From the NCBI RefSeq assembly GCF_947497005.1, contig NZ_CANMFF010000001.1:1-64000 (forward strand): a stretch of DNA of 64,000 bases, given 5' to 3'. This DNA is from an uncultured Ruegeria sp. (GTDB taxonomy: Bacteria > Pseudomonadota > Alphaproteobacteria > Rhodobacterales > Rhodobacteraceae). The translations under genes and the position numbers were made by a program. The notes under the pieces were generated by a model. That model was not told the DNA's origin and ran no database searches. It was given only the letters and a program-made list of their open reading frames with translations. This document shows positions 1 to 8,024 of this stretch, in pieces. Within the stretch, counting starts at the first letter, position 1. Each line of letters opens with the position of its first letter.

Positions 1-161
1 CTTTCGCATTCGTTTGCTCCTTCGAAAAGTTGAGCAAACTCTACATCAGAGCGAGGGAAGTTTCGGGGGGCAGGTCACTAGGAGACCGCTCTACTTTTAG
101 CTTGAAGTTTAGTCGCTTGTGCCGATGCTTGTAAGCAGCACAATATATAGATTGGAATATC

Positions 162-1613
162 ATGAGTTTAGGGCATAGCTTCAGCAAAGTATTCGGTCTG
201 AGTTCTAACACGCTCCGAAGCCTTGGTGTTTTTGATCCTACACTAGATGTAGACGCTAGACTGTTTATCGACCCCTTCTTGCTGCCGCATAGCCAGCACA
301 AAGAATTTTCTGACTGTGCCTTCACAAAGTATGAAGAGCATTTTACTGGCATCTATAGCTTAATCACACATTCCCGGACTGAAGGCGATAAAGCGTGGAA
401 AGCTGCGCTTAAGAAGTTTCAGTTTTCTGAAGCAAAGGGAATGAGCGGGACATGTCTCGGGTACAGTAAAACCTCAACGAAAGGGCATGCCTTCGGGCCG
501 ATCAAGGCAGCGCAGTCTCTTAGGTGGGCCAAACAAGTTATTGAACTCGGAGTAAAAGACCCTGAAATGTTCTCTGCCCTGTCTCTGTTTGAAGAAGGGA
601 TTGGAGCCGACCTCATAAGTGACATGATCGCTGCAATTGCGATTGAATGCATATTGAAATTCAATGAGCGGGTCATTTCGGAAATTTCCAAAGAAACGCC
701 TATCCCACTACAAGAGTTCACCTTGCGGGGGCACAAGGCAATGTTGCCGCAAAACCCGTTTTCCAACCAGCCCGAACCTGTAATTCTGCTTGCAGACGAT
801 ATCCTGAAAAACCTACCAATCCTTGATGACCCCAAGAACATCCCCAAAGTGGTAGAAGGAAACGAGAACCTAAGGGACAGAGTGAACGAGCACATTGGAG
901 AGGTGTTTGCCACGAAAACGAAGAAGGACAAGGAACACATCAAAGACAGGGCTATGGAAAGTAGCGCTGCCTTTCAGACCTTTCTTGATATGCTCAAACT
1001 TCTCGAACAATCCAACTACAATGTCTATCAAGACCCCGAAGGTCTTTTGGCATGGCGCGATATCGCCGCATCTACGACGGCCATCAACAAGCTTCATCTT
1101 GTAGTAGATAACTCCCTGCCACGATTAGAGAGGCTGAACAAAGTAGTTCTATCTATCATCGAAAAATTTACTGCATTGGTTGAGGACAATCGACTTTATC
1201 GGGTCTTCTATCACGAAGATAAGCCTAGAAAAGAATCGTTTGCTCAGCTTCTGTTCTACGCCATCGCAAGTTCTTACTGTGATGCTGCAGATGTTGGTTT
1301 GACTGCCGAAGCTGACGCTGGGGTGGGTCCTGTAGACTTCAAGTTCTCAGATGGCGCTGACAGTGTCTTAGTCGAAGTAAAGCTTTCAACAAATTCAAGC
1401 ACCGTCAAAGGCTTCACCAATCAGCTTGAAGCTTACAACAAAGCCGAAAGATCCGGGTACGGACACTACCTTGTAATCGACGTGGGTAAACTTGGGAACA
1501 AGTGGAAAAGTCTGCAAACGATAGCTGCTGAAAACCCTGAGTTTGCCAATACGAATAAGCTGCATCTCGTCGACGGGAACCTGAAGCAATCTGCTAGTAA
1601 ACGAGCCACATGA
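162..1613 (+). CDS. Uncharacterised protein with PD-(D/E)XK nuclease-like C-terminus
   Basis: This 483-aa protein is not recognised as a named family. The N-terminal two thirds are soluble, mixed alpha/beta, without signal peptide or membrane segments. Near residues 385-408 there is a GPVDFKF strand, a short loop, then VLVEVKL, which fits the D-x(n)-E-x-K core of PD-(D/E)XK nucleases; a helix containing NQLEAYNKAE follows, as in that fold. The likely role is a DNA- or RNA-cleaving enzyme, possibly an anti-phage defence or restriction-like effector carried as cargo. This is inference from one motif. The start is the first ATG, with only a weak ribosome-binding site. It is followed by about 350 bp of noncoding repeat sequence and then the convergent replication gene. 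The 161 bp before it show no gene. Confidence 0.8.
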   Translation: MSLGHSFSKVFGLSSNTLRSLGVFDPTLDVDARLFIDPFLLPHSQHKEFSDCAFTKYEEHFTGIYSLITHSRTEGDKAWKAALKKFQFSEAKGMSGTCLGYSKTSTKGHAFGPIKAAQSLRWAKQVIELGVKDPEMFSALSLFEEGIGADLISDMIAAIAIECILKFNERVISEISKETPIPLQEFTLRGHKAMLPQNPFSNQPEPVILLADDILKNLPILDDPKNIPKVVEGNENLRDRVNEHIGEVFATKTKKDKEHIKDRAMESSAAFQTFLDMLKLLEQSNYNVYQDPEGLLAWRDIAASTTAINKLHLVVDNSLPRLERLNKVVLSIIEKFTALVEDNRLYRVFYHEDKPRKESFAQLLFYAIASSYCDAADVGLTAEADAGVGPVDFKFSDGADSVLVEVKLSTNSSTVKGFTNQLEAYNKAERSGYGHYLVIDVGKLGNKWKSLQTIAAENPEFANTNKLHLVDGNLKQSASKRAT

Positions 1614-1685
1614 AGGAAGAACCCCCAGAGAGGACTATCAAACACTTGTGCCGCTACAACGCAGCCTGCGAATCTTGAAAATTAA

Positions 1686-1952
1686 GAGGCGGACAGGGTG
1701 GATTTGAATCTGGCGTTTTCCGCCCAAGGATTCGCCATAAAAATAAGGGGTGGGCGGACAGGACGGACCGGACTGACACGAAAAGCGCCACAAACACTTT
1801 TCGCAGCAATCTAACGGCGGGTGGTAGTTAGATGGATAATTATAGAATCCATTCAATAATCTATCCGTCCCGTCCGTCCCGTCCGCCCTTCCATAAAAAT
1901 AAGAGCTTTCGCTGGGCGGATTTGCCGAAAACTAAATCCGCCCTATCCGCCC
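1686..1952. repeat. Nested inverted-repeat / GGGCGGA array, candidate replication origin
   Basis: This noncoding stretch follows the stop of the PrimPol-DUF927 gene. A G-rich arm at 1752-1773 (GGGCGGACAGGACGGACC...) is mirrored, with about two mismatches, by a C-rich arm at 1865-1888. Between them lies an AT-rich dyad: TAGAT 1829-1833 with ATCTA 1859-1863, enclosing ATGGAT 1832-1837 and ATCCAT 1847-1852. A 13-bp direct repeat, CCATAAAAATAAG, occurs at 1735-1747 and 1891-1903. Further GGGCGGA boxes in either orientation occur at 1914-1920, 1937-1943 and 1946-1952, and a variant at 1687-1694. Iteron-like boxes around an AT-rich core beside a primase-helicase gene resemble satellite or plasmid origins. 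Function is inferred; a complex terminator is the main alternative. Confidence 0.6.
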
Positions 1953-1960
1953 GAATGGGG

Positions 1961-4900
1961 TTAACGCTCAGCCTCTGCGCGTTCGAAAGCACTCTTTGCC
2001 TGTGCGGGAAAACCAAGTGCCACCCGGTCAACGCGAATGTTCTTGGCTTCGCCGCCACCCACCTCAACAGGTAGCTTCGTATGATTGCGGTTCTTCCCGC
2101 TCAGGATCAACGCACCGCTTTCCTTCAGTGCCGTTACCAATCCCGTGCGGGTGCCGCTCAGCCCCAGCACAGTCACATTCTCGATGGCGTGCCAGTCGAG
2201 AATAAGGATGTCATCGGTGTACCACCCCACAACCCCGGCGTGGTTTCCGTCTTCCCACTCCGACGCGGGGATTACCTTGCTACCCATGTTTCGGACCAGC
2301 CAAGACTTGAAACCGTCCAGAAGCGAAGTTTCGCCTTCAGTTGCCCTACCCTCGTCTGAGACCTTGAACGTGTCCCACGCCGTCTGAACAGCCGTCGTGA
2401 TCTTTTCCGCATCCGGCAACAGACCTGCCCTGCATGCAAGCTTTCCGGCTACGCGCACCAACGCGAACACCTTTGCGGCGCGGGCTTGAGCGGGATTTGC
2501 ATTTTCACCCGCAAGCGACTTTGCAGCCTTGTCGATCATCGCGCGCAGAACGTTCCGCCGCTTGTGCCAGTCGTTCTCAATCAGCCAACGGACAAACTCA
2601 GGCCCAGCGTGACCAAAGTTCGCGGCTACCGCTTCCATACGCTGAATGACCTCCGCGCTGACGCGCGCACCCGCCGTCACATCCAAATCAGGAAACCGTG
2701 CAGAAATGCCAGTCTTATAGTCTGCCTTTGCACCCGTGATGACAGTACGCAGGCTCCGCTCATTCGACATCATGGCGAACACCTTGAACTCAGCCTCTTC
2801 GGCAAGACCTGCGCTCACATTGCGTCCACCCATCCGCGACTTCCCTGAACCAGACGAAAGGCCGAACAGCAACGGGGCAAGATCTTCCGGGCGCTGCATG
2901 CGACCGATTTCATCAAGTGCAAGGAACGACTCCGACCCGATAGCAGCGAGCAATTCCACCGCGTTAGCGGTTCCTGACAGGCTGAAGAAGACGCCCTGCT
3001 TGTCGCGAGGCGTGGTCCATGCGGATGTTCCCATCATGAGTGCCAGAGACTTGCCCCGGCTGGAATCCCCCGAAAGGTTGAAGCCGCAGCCATCTATATC
3101 GGCAAGCGCAAGAAGAGGCCCCGCAAAGGCACCCGCAAGCCCTAAGACCCAAAAGAAGTTCGGAGGCGCATCGCCGATGTCTTCGAATGCCGCGTCAGCG
3201 GCATCCTTCCACCCTTCCAGCGTTCCCATCACTCCGCGATCCTTCACAGTCGCAGCGCTATTCAAACGGTAAGGCGTGCCCGCTGACGCGGGGATGTACT
3301 CGCCCGTCGGGCACAGGTAACCGTCGATCACGCCGCCACGGTCACGGACCCAGCCCGGACGCGGTACGGTGGGGATATGTCGCTGCGGAGTGATCTGGCG
3401 GAACAGATTAAGGATGGCGTCGCGACTCTTTTTTCCGCCTGCGTACAAGGTCATACCCGCGTCGGCCAACGCCTCAAGAACACCTCCGCCCCCTTCGCGG
3501 ATCAAGTCGGCCATGTGCAACGTGATTTCCACGTCAACGCCATTTTCGTTCTGGAAATGGATGATGCGACCTGCACCAGCATCACCGGAAATGGTCGACG
3601 CGCGGCCAACAACCTCAAAGCACTGGCACAAAGGCGTATCGCCGTCTTCCCCCTCCAAACAGACAGTATCATTCCGAATTCGGTAGCTACTGGGTAGCCA
3701 GTGCGAGACAGGTTCAAATTCGCTGTCACAGTCCTGGCCCGCGTCAGCGGTGTCATCCTCAGGGGGCAGCAGATACGGGCTGCCCTCGTCGAACAACAGC
3801 GGCTCTTCAAACCACCCCTGCCGCAGCATTTCTTCAAGGAACTGAAGCTTGTGACGACCCTGACAGGCATCGTGACGGCAGAAGACCGTCCAGTATTCGT
3901 TCTGGGCGTCGATGCAGTTGATCGCCATCGTCGCAGTGCCGCCCTCGGACGAATGCTCGTGCTCGAACGGGCACTCAATGTGGACGTGTCCTTCAGCCTC
4001 GCCACCTGCGACCCTGATCTTGTCCGGGCGCAAGTCTTCCAACAGGTTCGCAATCAGGAACCGGTCCTTTGCCCCGCCTTGCCCAAAGTGCCAGTCATTG
4101 AGCGACTTACCGGACGGCGTCGTTGCCGTGGGCGGGCGATCCCCGTCCATGTCACCACCGCCTGCCTGCTCGAACGCGTTCAGCTTCTCGCGCTTGGACG
4201 TATAGAGGCTCTTCTTGTACTCCGGCACGTCTTCAAAGCGCAGTGGTGAACCGCGATGAATAATGGCTTCCCAATACTCGCTGCCCTCCGAATGACGCGC
4301 GGTGTAGAACAGGCGCGACGGATCGGTACAAGACGTATCGAAGTGGACGCCAAGCAACTCGACGGCCAGCCCCGTTACCTTGTTTTCCCAGACGTCCAGT
4401 GCTTCCTGATGCGTCTGCGCCAGATCGATGATATTGACCGGCTCTGCCAGCGGGAAGATCAGGCGGAACTTTTCCAGAGGCGGCGTATTTAGAATGATCT
4501 TCACGCCGTCCTTTTCCTGATGCTTCTGCTTCGCGATCTCGATATCGGCGATGAAGGATTCTTCGTACCGGTTCTTGTCGTGCTCGCGCAGATACTGCCG
4601 CACCTGATGGATGTCAGGATCGGTCGTGATCTTGAGCTTACGCAGAACTTCATCGCGCTTGAGGGTCAAGCCCTGCTTGCCATTGTTGAATGACGTGTAA
4701 ATCAGCGCGAAAAGGCCGTGCCTCTTCAAAGCGCCGACGACCTGATCGATAGACGCTCCGGAGTCGATATCGAGGCCCATTGCGTACATCGTCTGCATCG
4801 CCTTGGCCTTGCGTGCGCCGTCGATGCCGGTGCCGAGAACGACGCTCTTACCTTCTTTGTGCTTACCAACCGGGTGGCGCGAGAAACCCCACGCCGGGTT

Positions 4901-5158
4901 GTTTGCGTCGCCTTCATGCCCGGTGATCCAGTTCCTCCACGACATCTCGACGGCCTTCCACTGACCGTCCTGCGTGTTGCGCTTGTCTTTGGGTGCCCAG
5001 AATTCACCAGTCATCAACTTCGCGGATCGATCCAAAAACGCGACGTAATCATCCGAGTCCCCGTACCCCATGGAGGGTGGAGGCATGATTTCGGCATCAT
5101 TCAAATAGTCTTCCGGGTGTTCAAGCACACCTTCTTTATCGGACACCATGTCCTTCAT
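1961..5158 (-). CDS. PrimPol-like primase fused to DUF927 helicase
   Basis: This 1065-aa protein is the probable replication initiator/helicase of the element. The N-terminal part resembles an archaeo-eukaryotic primase: a GLDIDSG motif (about 128-134, the hDhD catalytic pattern), ALIYTSFN, KFRLIFPL, and DPSRLFYTAR (about 279-288). A Cys/His-rich stretch at about 396-436 (CPFEHEH ... C ... CRHDAC) may bind zinc. The C-terminal half is DUF927-like, with Walker A GDSSRGKS at about 697-704 and Walker B FLALDEIG with DE at about 749-750. The ATG at 5158 is preferred over an upstream start at 5236 because GGAG lies eight bases before it and the longer form would overlap the upstream gene. Two small genes precede it on the same strand. 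It lies just upstream of the candidate origin. Confidence 0.9.
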   Translation of the reverse strand: MKDMVSDKEGVLEHPEDYLNDAEIMPPPSMGYGDSDDYVAFLDRSAKLMTGEFWAPKDKRNTQDGQWKAVEMSWRNWITGHEGDANNPAWGFSRHPVGKHKEGKSVVLGTGIDGARKAKAMQTMYAMGLDIDSGASIDQVVGALKRHGLFALIYTSFNNGKQGLTLKRDEVLRKLKITTDPDIHQVRQYLREHDKNRYEESFIADIEIAKQKHQEKDGVKIILNTPPLEKFRLIFPLAEPVNIIDLAQTHQEALDVWENKVTGLAVELLGVHFDTSCTDPSRLFYTARHSEGSEYWEAIIHRGSPLRFEDVPEYKKSLYTSKREKLNAFEQAGGGDMDGDRPPTATTPSGKSLNDWHFGQGGAKDRFLIANLLEDLRPDKIRVAGGEAEGHVHIECPFEHEHSSEGGTATMAINCIDAQNEYWTVFCRHDACQGRHKLQFLEEMLRQGWFEEPLLFDEGSPYLLPPEDDTADAGQDCDSEFEPVSHWLPSSYRIRNDTVCLEGEDGDTPLCQCFEVVGRASTISGDAGAGRIIHFQNENGVDVEITLHMADLIREGGGGVLEALADAGMTLYAGGKKSRDAILNLFRQITPQRHIPTVPRPGWVRDRGGVIDGYLCPTGEYIPASAGTPYRLNSAATVKDRGVMGTLEGWKDAADAAFEDIGDAPPNFFWVLGLAGAFAGPLLALADIDGCGFNLSGDSSRGKSLALMMGTSAWTTPRDKQGVFFSLSGTANAVELLAAIGSESFLALDEIGRMQRPEDLAPLLFGLSSGSGKSRMGGRNVSAGLAEEAEFKVFAMMSNERSLRTVITGAKADYKTGISARFPDLDVTAGARVSAEVIQRMEAVAANFGHAGPEFVRWLIENDWHKRRNVLRAMIDKAAKSLAGENANPAQARAAKVFALVRVAGKLACRAGLLPDAEKITTAVQTAWDTFKVSDEGRATEGETSLLDGFKSWLVRNMGSKVIPASEWEDGNHAGVVGWYTDDILILDWHAIENVTVLGLSGTRTGLVTALKESGALILSGKNRNHTKLPVEVGGGEAKNIRVDRVALGFPAQAKSAFERAEAER

Positions 5159-5216
5159 TCTGCTCGCTCCTACTTGTTGTTTTGGGAAGGGCGCTAACGC
5201 GGTCCAATCCAGTTCG

Positions 5217-5426
5217 TCACACACGCCCTGCCTCAAAGTCCTTCAGAAACGCGGCGATTTTCTCCAACATGATCGCCACATCCCGATAAGCGTAGCCTGC
5301 GTGGTTCAATGCATCGGACAGCACCATAATCAGACCGCCAATGGGCTGCGGGTCTTGACCATCCCAATGCATCGCACAAAGGGCCGTTTCGGCGGCTTCA
5401 ACGATGGGGTCGTTTTCGACATCCAT
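5217..5426 (-). CDS. Small hypothetical protein, 69 aa
   Basis: This acidic, mostly helical soluble protein has no recognised family. The start is well supported: a GGAGGGGGTGA ribosome-binding sequence precedes the ATG, which overlaps the stop codon of the upstream 47-aa gene as TAATG, so translation is probably coupled. It lies 58 bp before the PrimPol-DUF927 start and probably shares its transcript, suggesting an accessory role in element replication or its control. No motif supports a firmer function. Confidence 0.75.
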   Translation of the reverse strand: MDVENDPIVEAAETALCAMHWDGQDPQPIGGLIMVLSDALNHAGYAYRDVAIMLEKIAAFLKDFEAGRV

Positions 5427-5569
5427 TATTCACCCCCTCCAATTAGAGAGTTCATTGCATTAATTAACGACTTCAATTCCTCCACATTTTCATTAATTTC
5501 TAAGTCCAATTCAGACGCTTCCTTGATCTTCTGCCCGATCACGCAAACTGCGCCGCCATTTCCATTCAT
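5426..5569 (-). CDS. Small hypothetical protein, 47 aa, first gene of the replication operon
   Basis: This short reading frame begins at an ATG preceded by AGGAAAGG and encodes 47 residues starting MNGNGGAVCVIGQKIKEASE. Its second half is an acidic amphipathic helix rich in Glu and Leu, with a glycine-rich end. Its TAA stop shares bases with the ATG of the downstream 69-aa gene (TAATG), and its last codons form that gene's ribosome-binding site. The coupling and ribosome-binding site are the evidence that it is real. No family is recognised. It could be a small regulator or a leader peptide. Confidence 0.65.
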   Translation of the reverse strand: MNGNGGAVCVIGQKIKEASELDLEINENVEELKSLINAMNSLIGGGE

Positions 5570-5929
5570 TCCGATACCTTTCCTAATTAACCTCTCGCCA
5601 TGGTTGCGAGATACCCCGACTTAGTAAGCGATAACGAGACCCGTCAACCGCCTTTAAATCGCGCTTCAAACCAATGTGATTTTTTCCAATATCTTTGATT
5701 TTGATAGTGTTTTTAAGCCGACTCGTATTGTCCACGTCGTGAGATCATCGCCTTCGAAAATCTTTGACTTGAAGTGAAGTTTCATCAACTTGAAGTCGAT
5801 ATATTTTGCCCATTTTTAGAATGCGGCAATAGAAACACGGCACGAATTACCGTAATTGTTTCCGTCCGCATTTTTGCGAATGTGACTTTCTATGTTTCCT
5901 AAAGCGCGATCACGAAATGTTTCAATTAC
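5570..5929. promoter_or_regulatory. AT-rich intergenic control region of the replication operon
   Basis: This 360-bp stretch contains no convincing gene. For the leftward operon, TTGACG (reverse of 5642-5647) and TAAGTC (reverse of 5618-5623) form a possible -35/-10 pair spaced 18 bp apart. Upstream are two identical 9-bp palindromes, ACTTGAAGT, at 5767-5775 and 5788-5796, exactly 21 bp apart, like a paired repressor site. AATGTGA motifs at 5673-5679 and 5879-5885 resemble the boxes beside the integrase gene. The base composition is clearly more AT-rich than the flanking genes. All functional assignments here are inference. Confidence 0.5.
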
Positions 5930-6268
5930 TCAGATCGGTGCGAAATGACCCATGACTGCACCCAGCATTGCCCAGAATCGATCAGCCGGGGCCCAATCTC
6001 GAATCGGTTCTCCGCCGTGGGAGGTCCTGCCACCCGTCTTCCAGACACCCGGATTCCGCCGGGGGTCCTCAGTGGTGTCGCGATAGAAACCAGCGTCCTG
6101 CATAATATCGCTGAAATCCCGCCCGACGATTTCTGCAATTCGGGCTGCCACCCTGATCGGCATACGGAAAGCACCGCGACCGTGTTCTATATCCAAGTTA
6201 CTGGTCAACGCCCGAATAAGGCGCGCGCACTCTCGGCGCTGCTTGGTTCTTTCTAGATAGGTTCTCAA
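5930..6268 (-). CDS. Hypothetical protein, 112 aa, last gene of the small-gene cassette
   Basis: This basic N-terminal, soluble protein has no recognised family. It has helical segments (RVAARIAEIVGRDFSDIMQD) that could form a DNA-binding fold, but no diagnostic motif. The proposed start is a TTG preceded by GAGAG seven bases upstream; a shorter alternative on a different frame is less protein-like. It lies 30 bp after the previous cassette gene on the same strand, so it is probably the operon's last gene, followed by the AT-rich control region. Confidence 0.5.
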   Translation of the reverse strand: MRTYLERTKQRRECARLIRALTSNLDIEHGRGAFRMPIRVAARIAEIVGRDFSDIMQDAGFYRDTTEDPRRNPGVWKTGGRTSHGGEPIRDWAPADRFWAMLGAVMGHFAPI

Positions 6269-6298
6269 TGTGGCGTCTCTCTTAATTGGGTGCGGTGG

Positions 6299-6505
6299 CT
6301 AGGTGTGGCCCTCTGCTGCTAGTTGGGTACTCACCAGCGCCTCAATTTCATGGAGCCTGTGGCGGAAGTGTTCGTCATCCCGACACAGCAACCGATGTGC
6401 GTGCCAGAGTTGGCAGCGCCGCAGGTACCTGTCATGAGCGCGTTGGCATGCCGCGCTACGCTGCTTTTGGTTCAAATGCTTCGATCTCTTTCGCAAGGCG
6501 TTCAT
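6299..6505 (-). CDS. Small basic hypothetical protein, 68 aa
   Basis: This very basic protein is rich in Arg, His and Lys, with Cys-containing helices (KQRSAACQRAHDRYLRRC), which may favour nucleic-acid binding. It has no recognised family. The ATG follows AGGAAGAGG, a good ribosome-binding site, and lies inside the end of the upstream gene, giving about a 50-bp overlap, as is common in compact phage-like operons. The alternative is that it is a chance frame in the shadow of its neighbour, so confidence is moderate. Confidence 0.5.
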   Translation of the reverse strand: MNALRKRSKHLNQKQRSAACQRAHDRYLRRCQLWHAHRLLCRDDEHFRHRLHEIEALVSTQLAAEGHT

Positions 6506-6653
6506 CCTCTTCCTGAAAGCGCTCTGACGGCCACTCAGACCGTCTCACAATGGCTTTGCGCCAACGCTCTGAACGTAGGCGCATACGTTCGCGGGCAGCT
6601 TTATCAGCATGGGGATGCCCGTTTCCGGCCCCGTCCATGTCGAAAAAACTCAT
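6456..6653 (-). CDS. Small hypothetical protein, 65 aa
   Basis: This charged, helical protein is rich in Arg and Glu (ERMRLRSERWRKAI, then EEDERLAKEIEAFE), possibly a coiled-coil or accessory replication/packaging factor. No family is recognised. Its ATG overlaps the TGA stop of the upstream 84-aa gene as ATGA, and AGG precedes it, so translational coupling is likely. It is part of the leftward six-gene cassette. Confidence 0.6.
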   Translation of the reverse strand: MSFFDMDGAGNGHPHADKAARERMRLRSERWRKAIVRRSEWPSERFQEEDERLAKEIEAFEPKAA

Positions 6654-6904
6654 CGCGCACCTGCACGTACATCTGCAGCGTCAGCAACCGCACGCGCCTT
6701 GTTTCGTTGGCGTTGGCGGAGCTGTTCGTCGTGTGATAGCGGCGGGTTCAACTGCCGCTTGAGCTGGTAGTATTCGCTCAGGCTGATCGTATTGCCCGTC
6801 AGGTGGCAGTAGTAGTTGGTGCCGACCTTAACAAAACGGTCTTCAATCGCCCCGCCAGCAGCGCGGAGTGCGTTTTCAAGCTCCTTCACTCGATCAACCC
6901 CCAT
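6650..6904 (-). CDS. Small hypothetical protein, 84 aa
   Basis: The sequence looks like a genuine folded protein in the middle (KVGTNYYCHLTGNTISLSEYYQLKRQL) with a basic, Arg-rich tail. No family is recognised. The ATG at 6904 overlaps the end of the upstream gene by 19 bp; an in-frame GTG five codons later is an alternative start. It overlaps the following 65-aa gene by four bases (ATGA). Position and overlaps mark it as a member of the cassette operon. Confidence 0.6.
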   Translation of the reverse strand: MGVDRVKELENALRAAGGAIEDRFVKVGTNYYCHLTGNTISLSEYYQLKRQLNPPLSHDEQLRQRQRNKARAVADAADVRAGAR

Positions 6905-7359
6905 GCGCGTGCCTTCGTGATGCGTTGTGCGGGTGAAAGCGTCATGAGGCGACGCAGCAACGTTGCTTCATCTGCGGCACTGGTCGGTGCTCTCTGCGGC
7001 TGGTCCGTCATCCCAAGCTGCCTTGCCCGTGCGATACGCTGATGTGGTGACAACCGGGCCAATTCAGCGTGGACCTCATCGTCGCCCTGTTCCAGAGCTA
7101 CGCGCTGCTCGTGTTGCCGGACCTGCTCCTTCACGCCTTCAAGCTGCTTAATTTCCTCGACGTAGAGTTCGGACAAAGGTTCGTCGCTCAGGGTGAAAAT
7201 TCGCGCGCTCGGCATCGACATGACGCCTTCGCGGGTCAGCTCGACATCAAACATGCGGGATGCGTCTGAAATGATCTTGTCAGACACGGCCTCCCACCTC
7301 GCGCGGGTCAGGTCTCCACCGGACGCTACGAGGTTGCGGAAATTTTCGTGGTCGCTCAA
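6886..7359 (-). CDS. Hypothetical protein with two copies of an LSPxQRIxxARxxG repeat, 157 aa
   Basis: This soluble protein has no recognised family. It carries an internal duplication near the C-terminus: LSPHQRIARARQLGM followed about 30 residues later by LSPAQRITKARAWGL, each preceded by a short helix. Such repeats suggest a protein- or nucleic-acid-interaction element. The start is a TTG with a strong AGGAGG nine bases upstream, just past the stop of the preceding gene. It is the second gene in the leftward cassette. Confidence 0.7.
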   Translation of the reverse strand: MSDHENFRNLVASGGDLTRARWEAVSDKIISDASRMFDVELTREGVMSMPSARIFTLSDEPLSELYVEEIKQLEGVKEQVRQHEQRVALEQGDDEVHAELARLSPHQRIARARQLGMTDQPQRAPTSAADEATLLRRLMTLSPAQRITKARAWGLIE

Positions 7360-7360
7360 G

Positions 7361-7885
7361 TTATGCGGCCTCCTGTTTATTGGTTAGATTTTCAGAATGA
7401 CGTGCGTTGCATAGGGCGAACGCGAAGGCGAAGGACCCATCGATGGTGGGGAGTTCGGTATCGTCACCGGTAACGACAAATCGACAGATGCCGGGGTGAA
7501 TGCAGAGCTTAAGGTGGAGCGCGTCGATAAACTGCCACATCTCACTGCTTGACGTCGCCTCAAACAGCGCGGCGGTAAAATCGACCCGGTATTCAGTCAG
7601 CCGCTCTTTCTGTTCAGTATCAAGCCAGTCCTCAAAGGACCGACACACCGGGATAACCTCGTCGCCAACGAACAAGGTCCGGTCCGATGTAGCGGCATCG
7701 AACAGACGCTGGATAGCGCCGTTCTCGCGCTCACGCGCGGTCAACGTCGGCAGCACTGCGGCTACGTAATAGCGTCGACTCCGTGCCCCGCCCGTATAGG
7801 GAACGGAACGCAGGCGGCGGCATACAGTATCCGCACAGCATCCAACCGCGCTCGCATAGTCTTTCTGTGATACCGTGATCGGCAT
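7361..7885 (-). CDS. Hypothetical protein with N-terminal helix-turn-helix-like segment, 174 aa
   Basis: This is the first gene of the leftward cassette. Residues about 4-45 (VSQKDYASAVGCCADTVCRR, then an Arg-rich wing) look like a helix-turn-helix of the kind found in small-terminase or excisionase-type proteins, but the match is by eye only. The remainder has no recognised domain. The ATG is preceded by AAGGT five bases upstream. It may be a DNA-binding regulator of the cassette. A TTGACT/AGTCAA inverted pair lies upstream at 7923-7928 and 7953-7958. Confidence 0.65.
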   Translation of the reverse strand: MPITVSQKDYASAVGCCADTVCRRLRSVPYTGGARSRRYYVAAVLPTLTARERENGAIQRLFDAATSDRTLFVGDEVIPVCRSFEDWLDTEQKERLTEYRVDFTAALFEATSSSEMWQFIDALHLKLCIHPGICRFVVTGDDTELPTIDGSFAFAFALCNARHSENLTNKQEAA

Positions 7886-7996
7886 TTCTTACCTTCATTT
7901 TTGGAAAGTTAAGTCTCTGGGGTTGACTTTTTCTCTCATATCGCGGGTGTCGAGTCAAGAAATCGGCAAAAACGGGTCATTGATTCGGATTACGGC

Positions 7997-8024
7997 AAAA
8001 GAAAAGGCCCGCGTGAGCGGACCT
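7997..8024 (-). terminator. Orphan leftward intrinsic terminator
   Basis: Read leftward, AGGTCCGC-TCAC-GCGGGCCT forms an 8-bp stem (one G-T pair) with a 4-base loop followed by TTTTCTTTT. No gene on this strand ends just before it: the nearest to the right is the integrase, 1.7 kb away. It may insulate the cassette promoter or end a small RNA starting around 8090-8120, where a further hairpin (8036-8069) is visible. Confidence 0.7.

Noticed and set aside
1..161. Second attachment site copy at the left edge
   Set aside because: No match to the tRNA-Leu 3' end was found here or elsewhere left of the integrase.
1686..1952. CRISPR array
   Set aside because: GGGCGGA boxes occur in both orientations at uneven spacing, with no regular repeat-spacer pattern and no cas genes.
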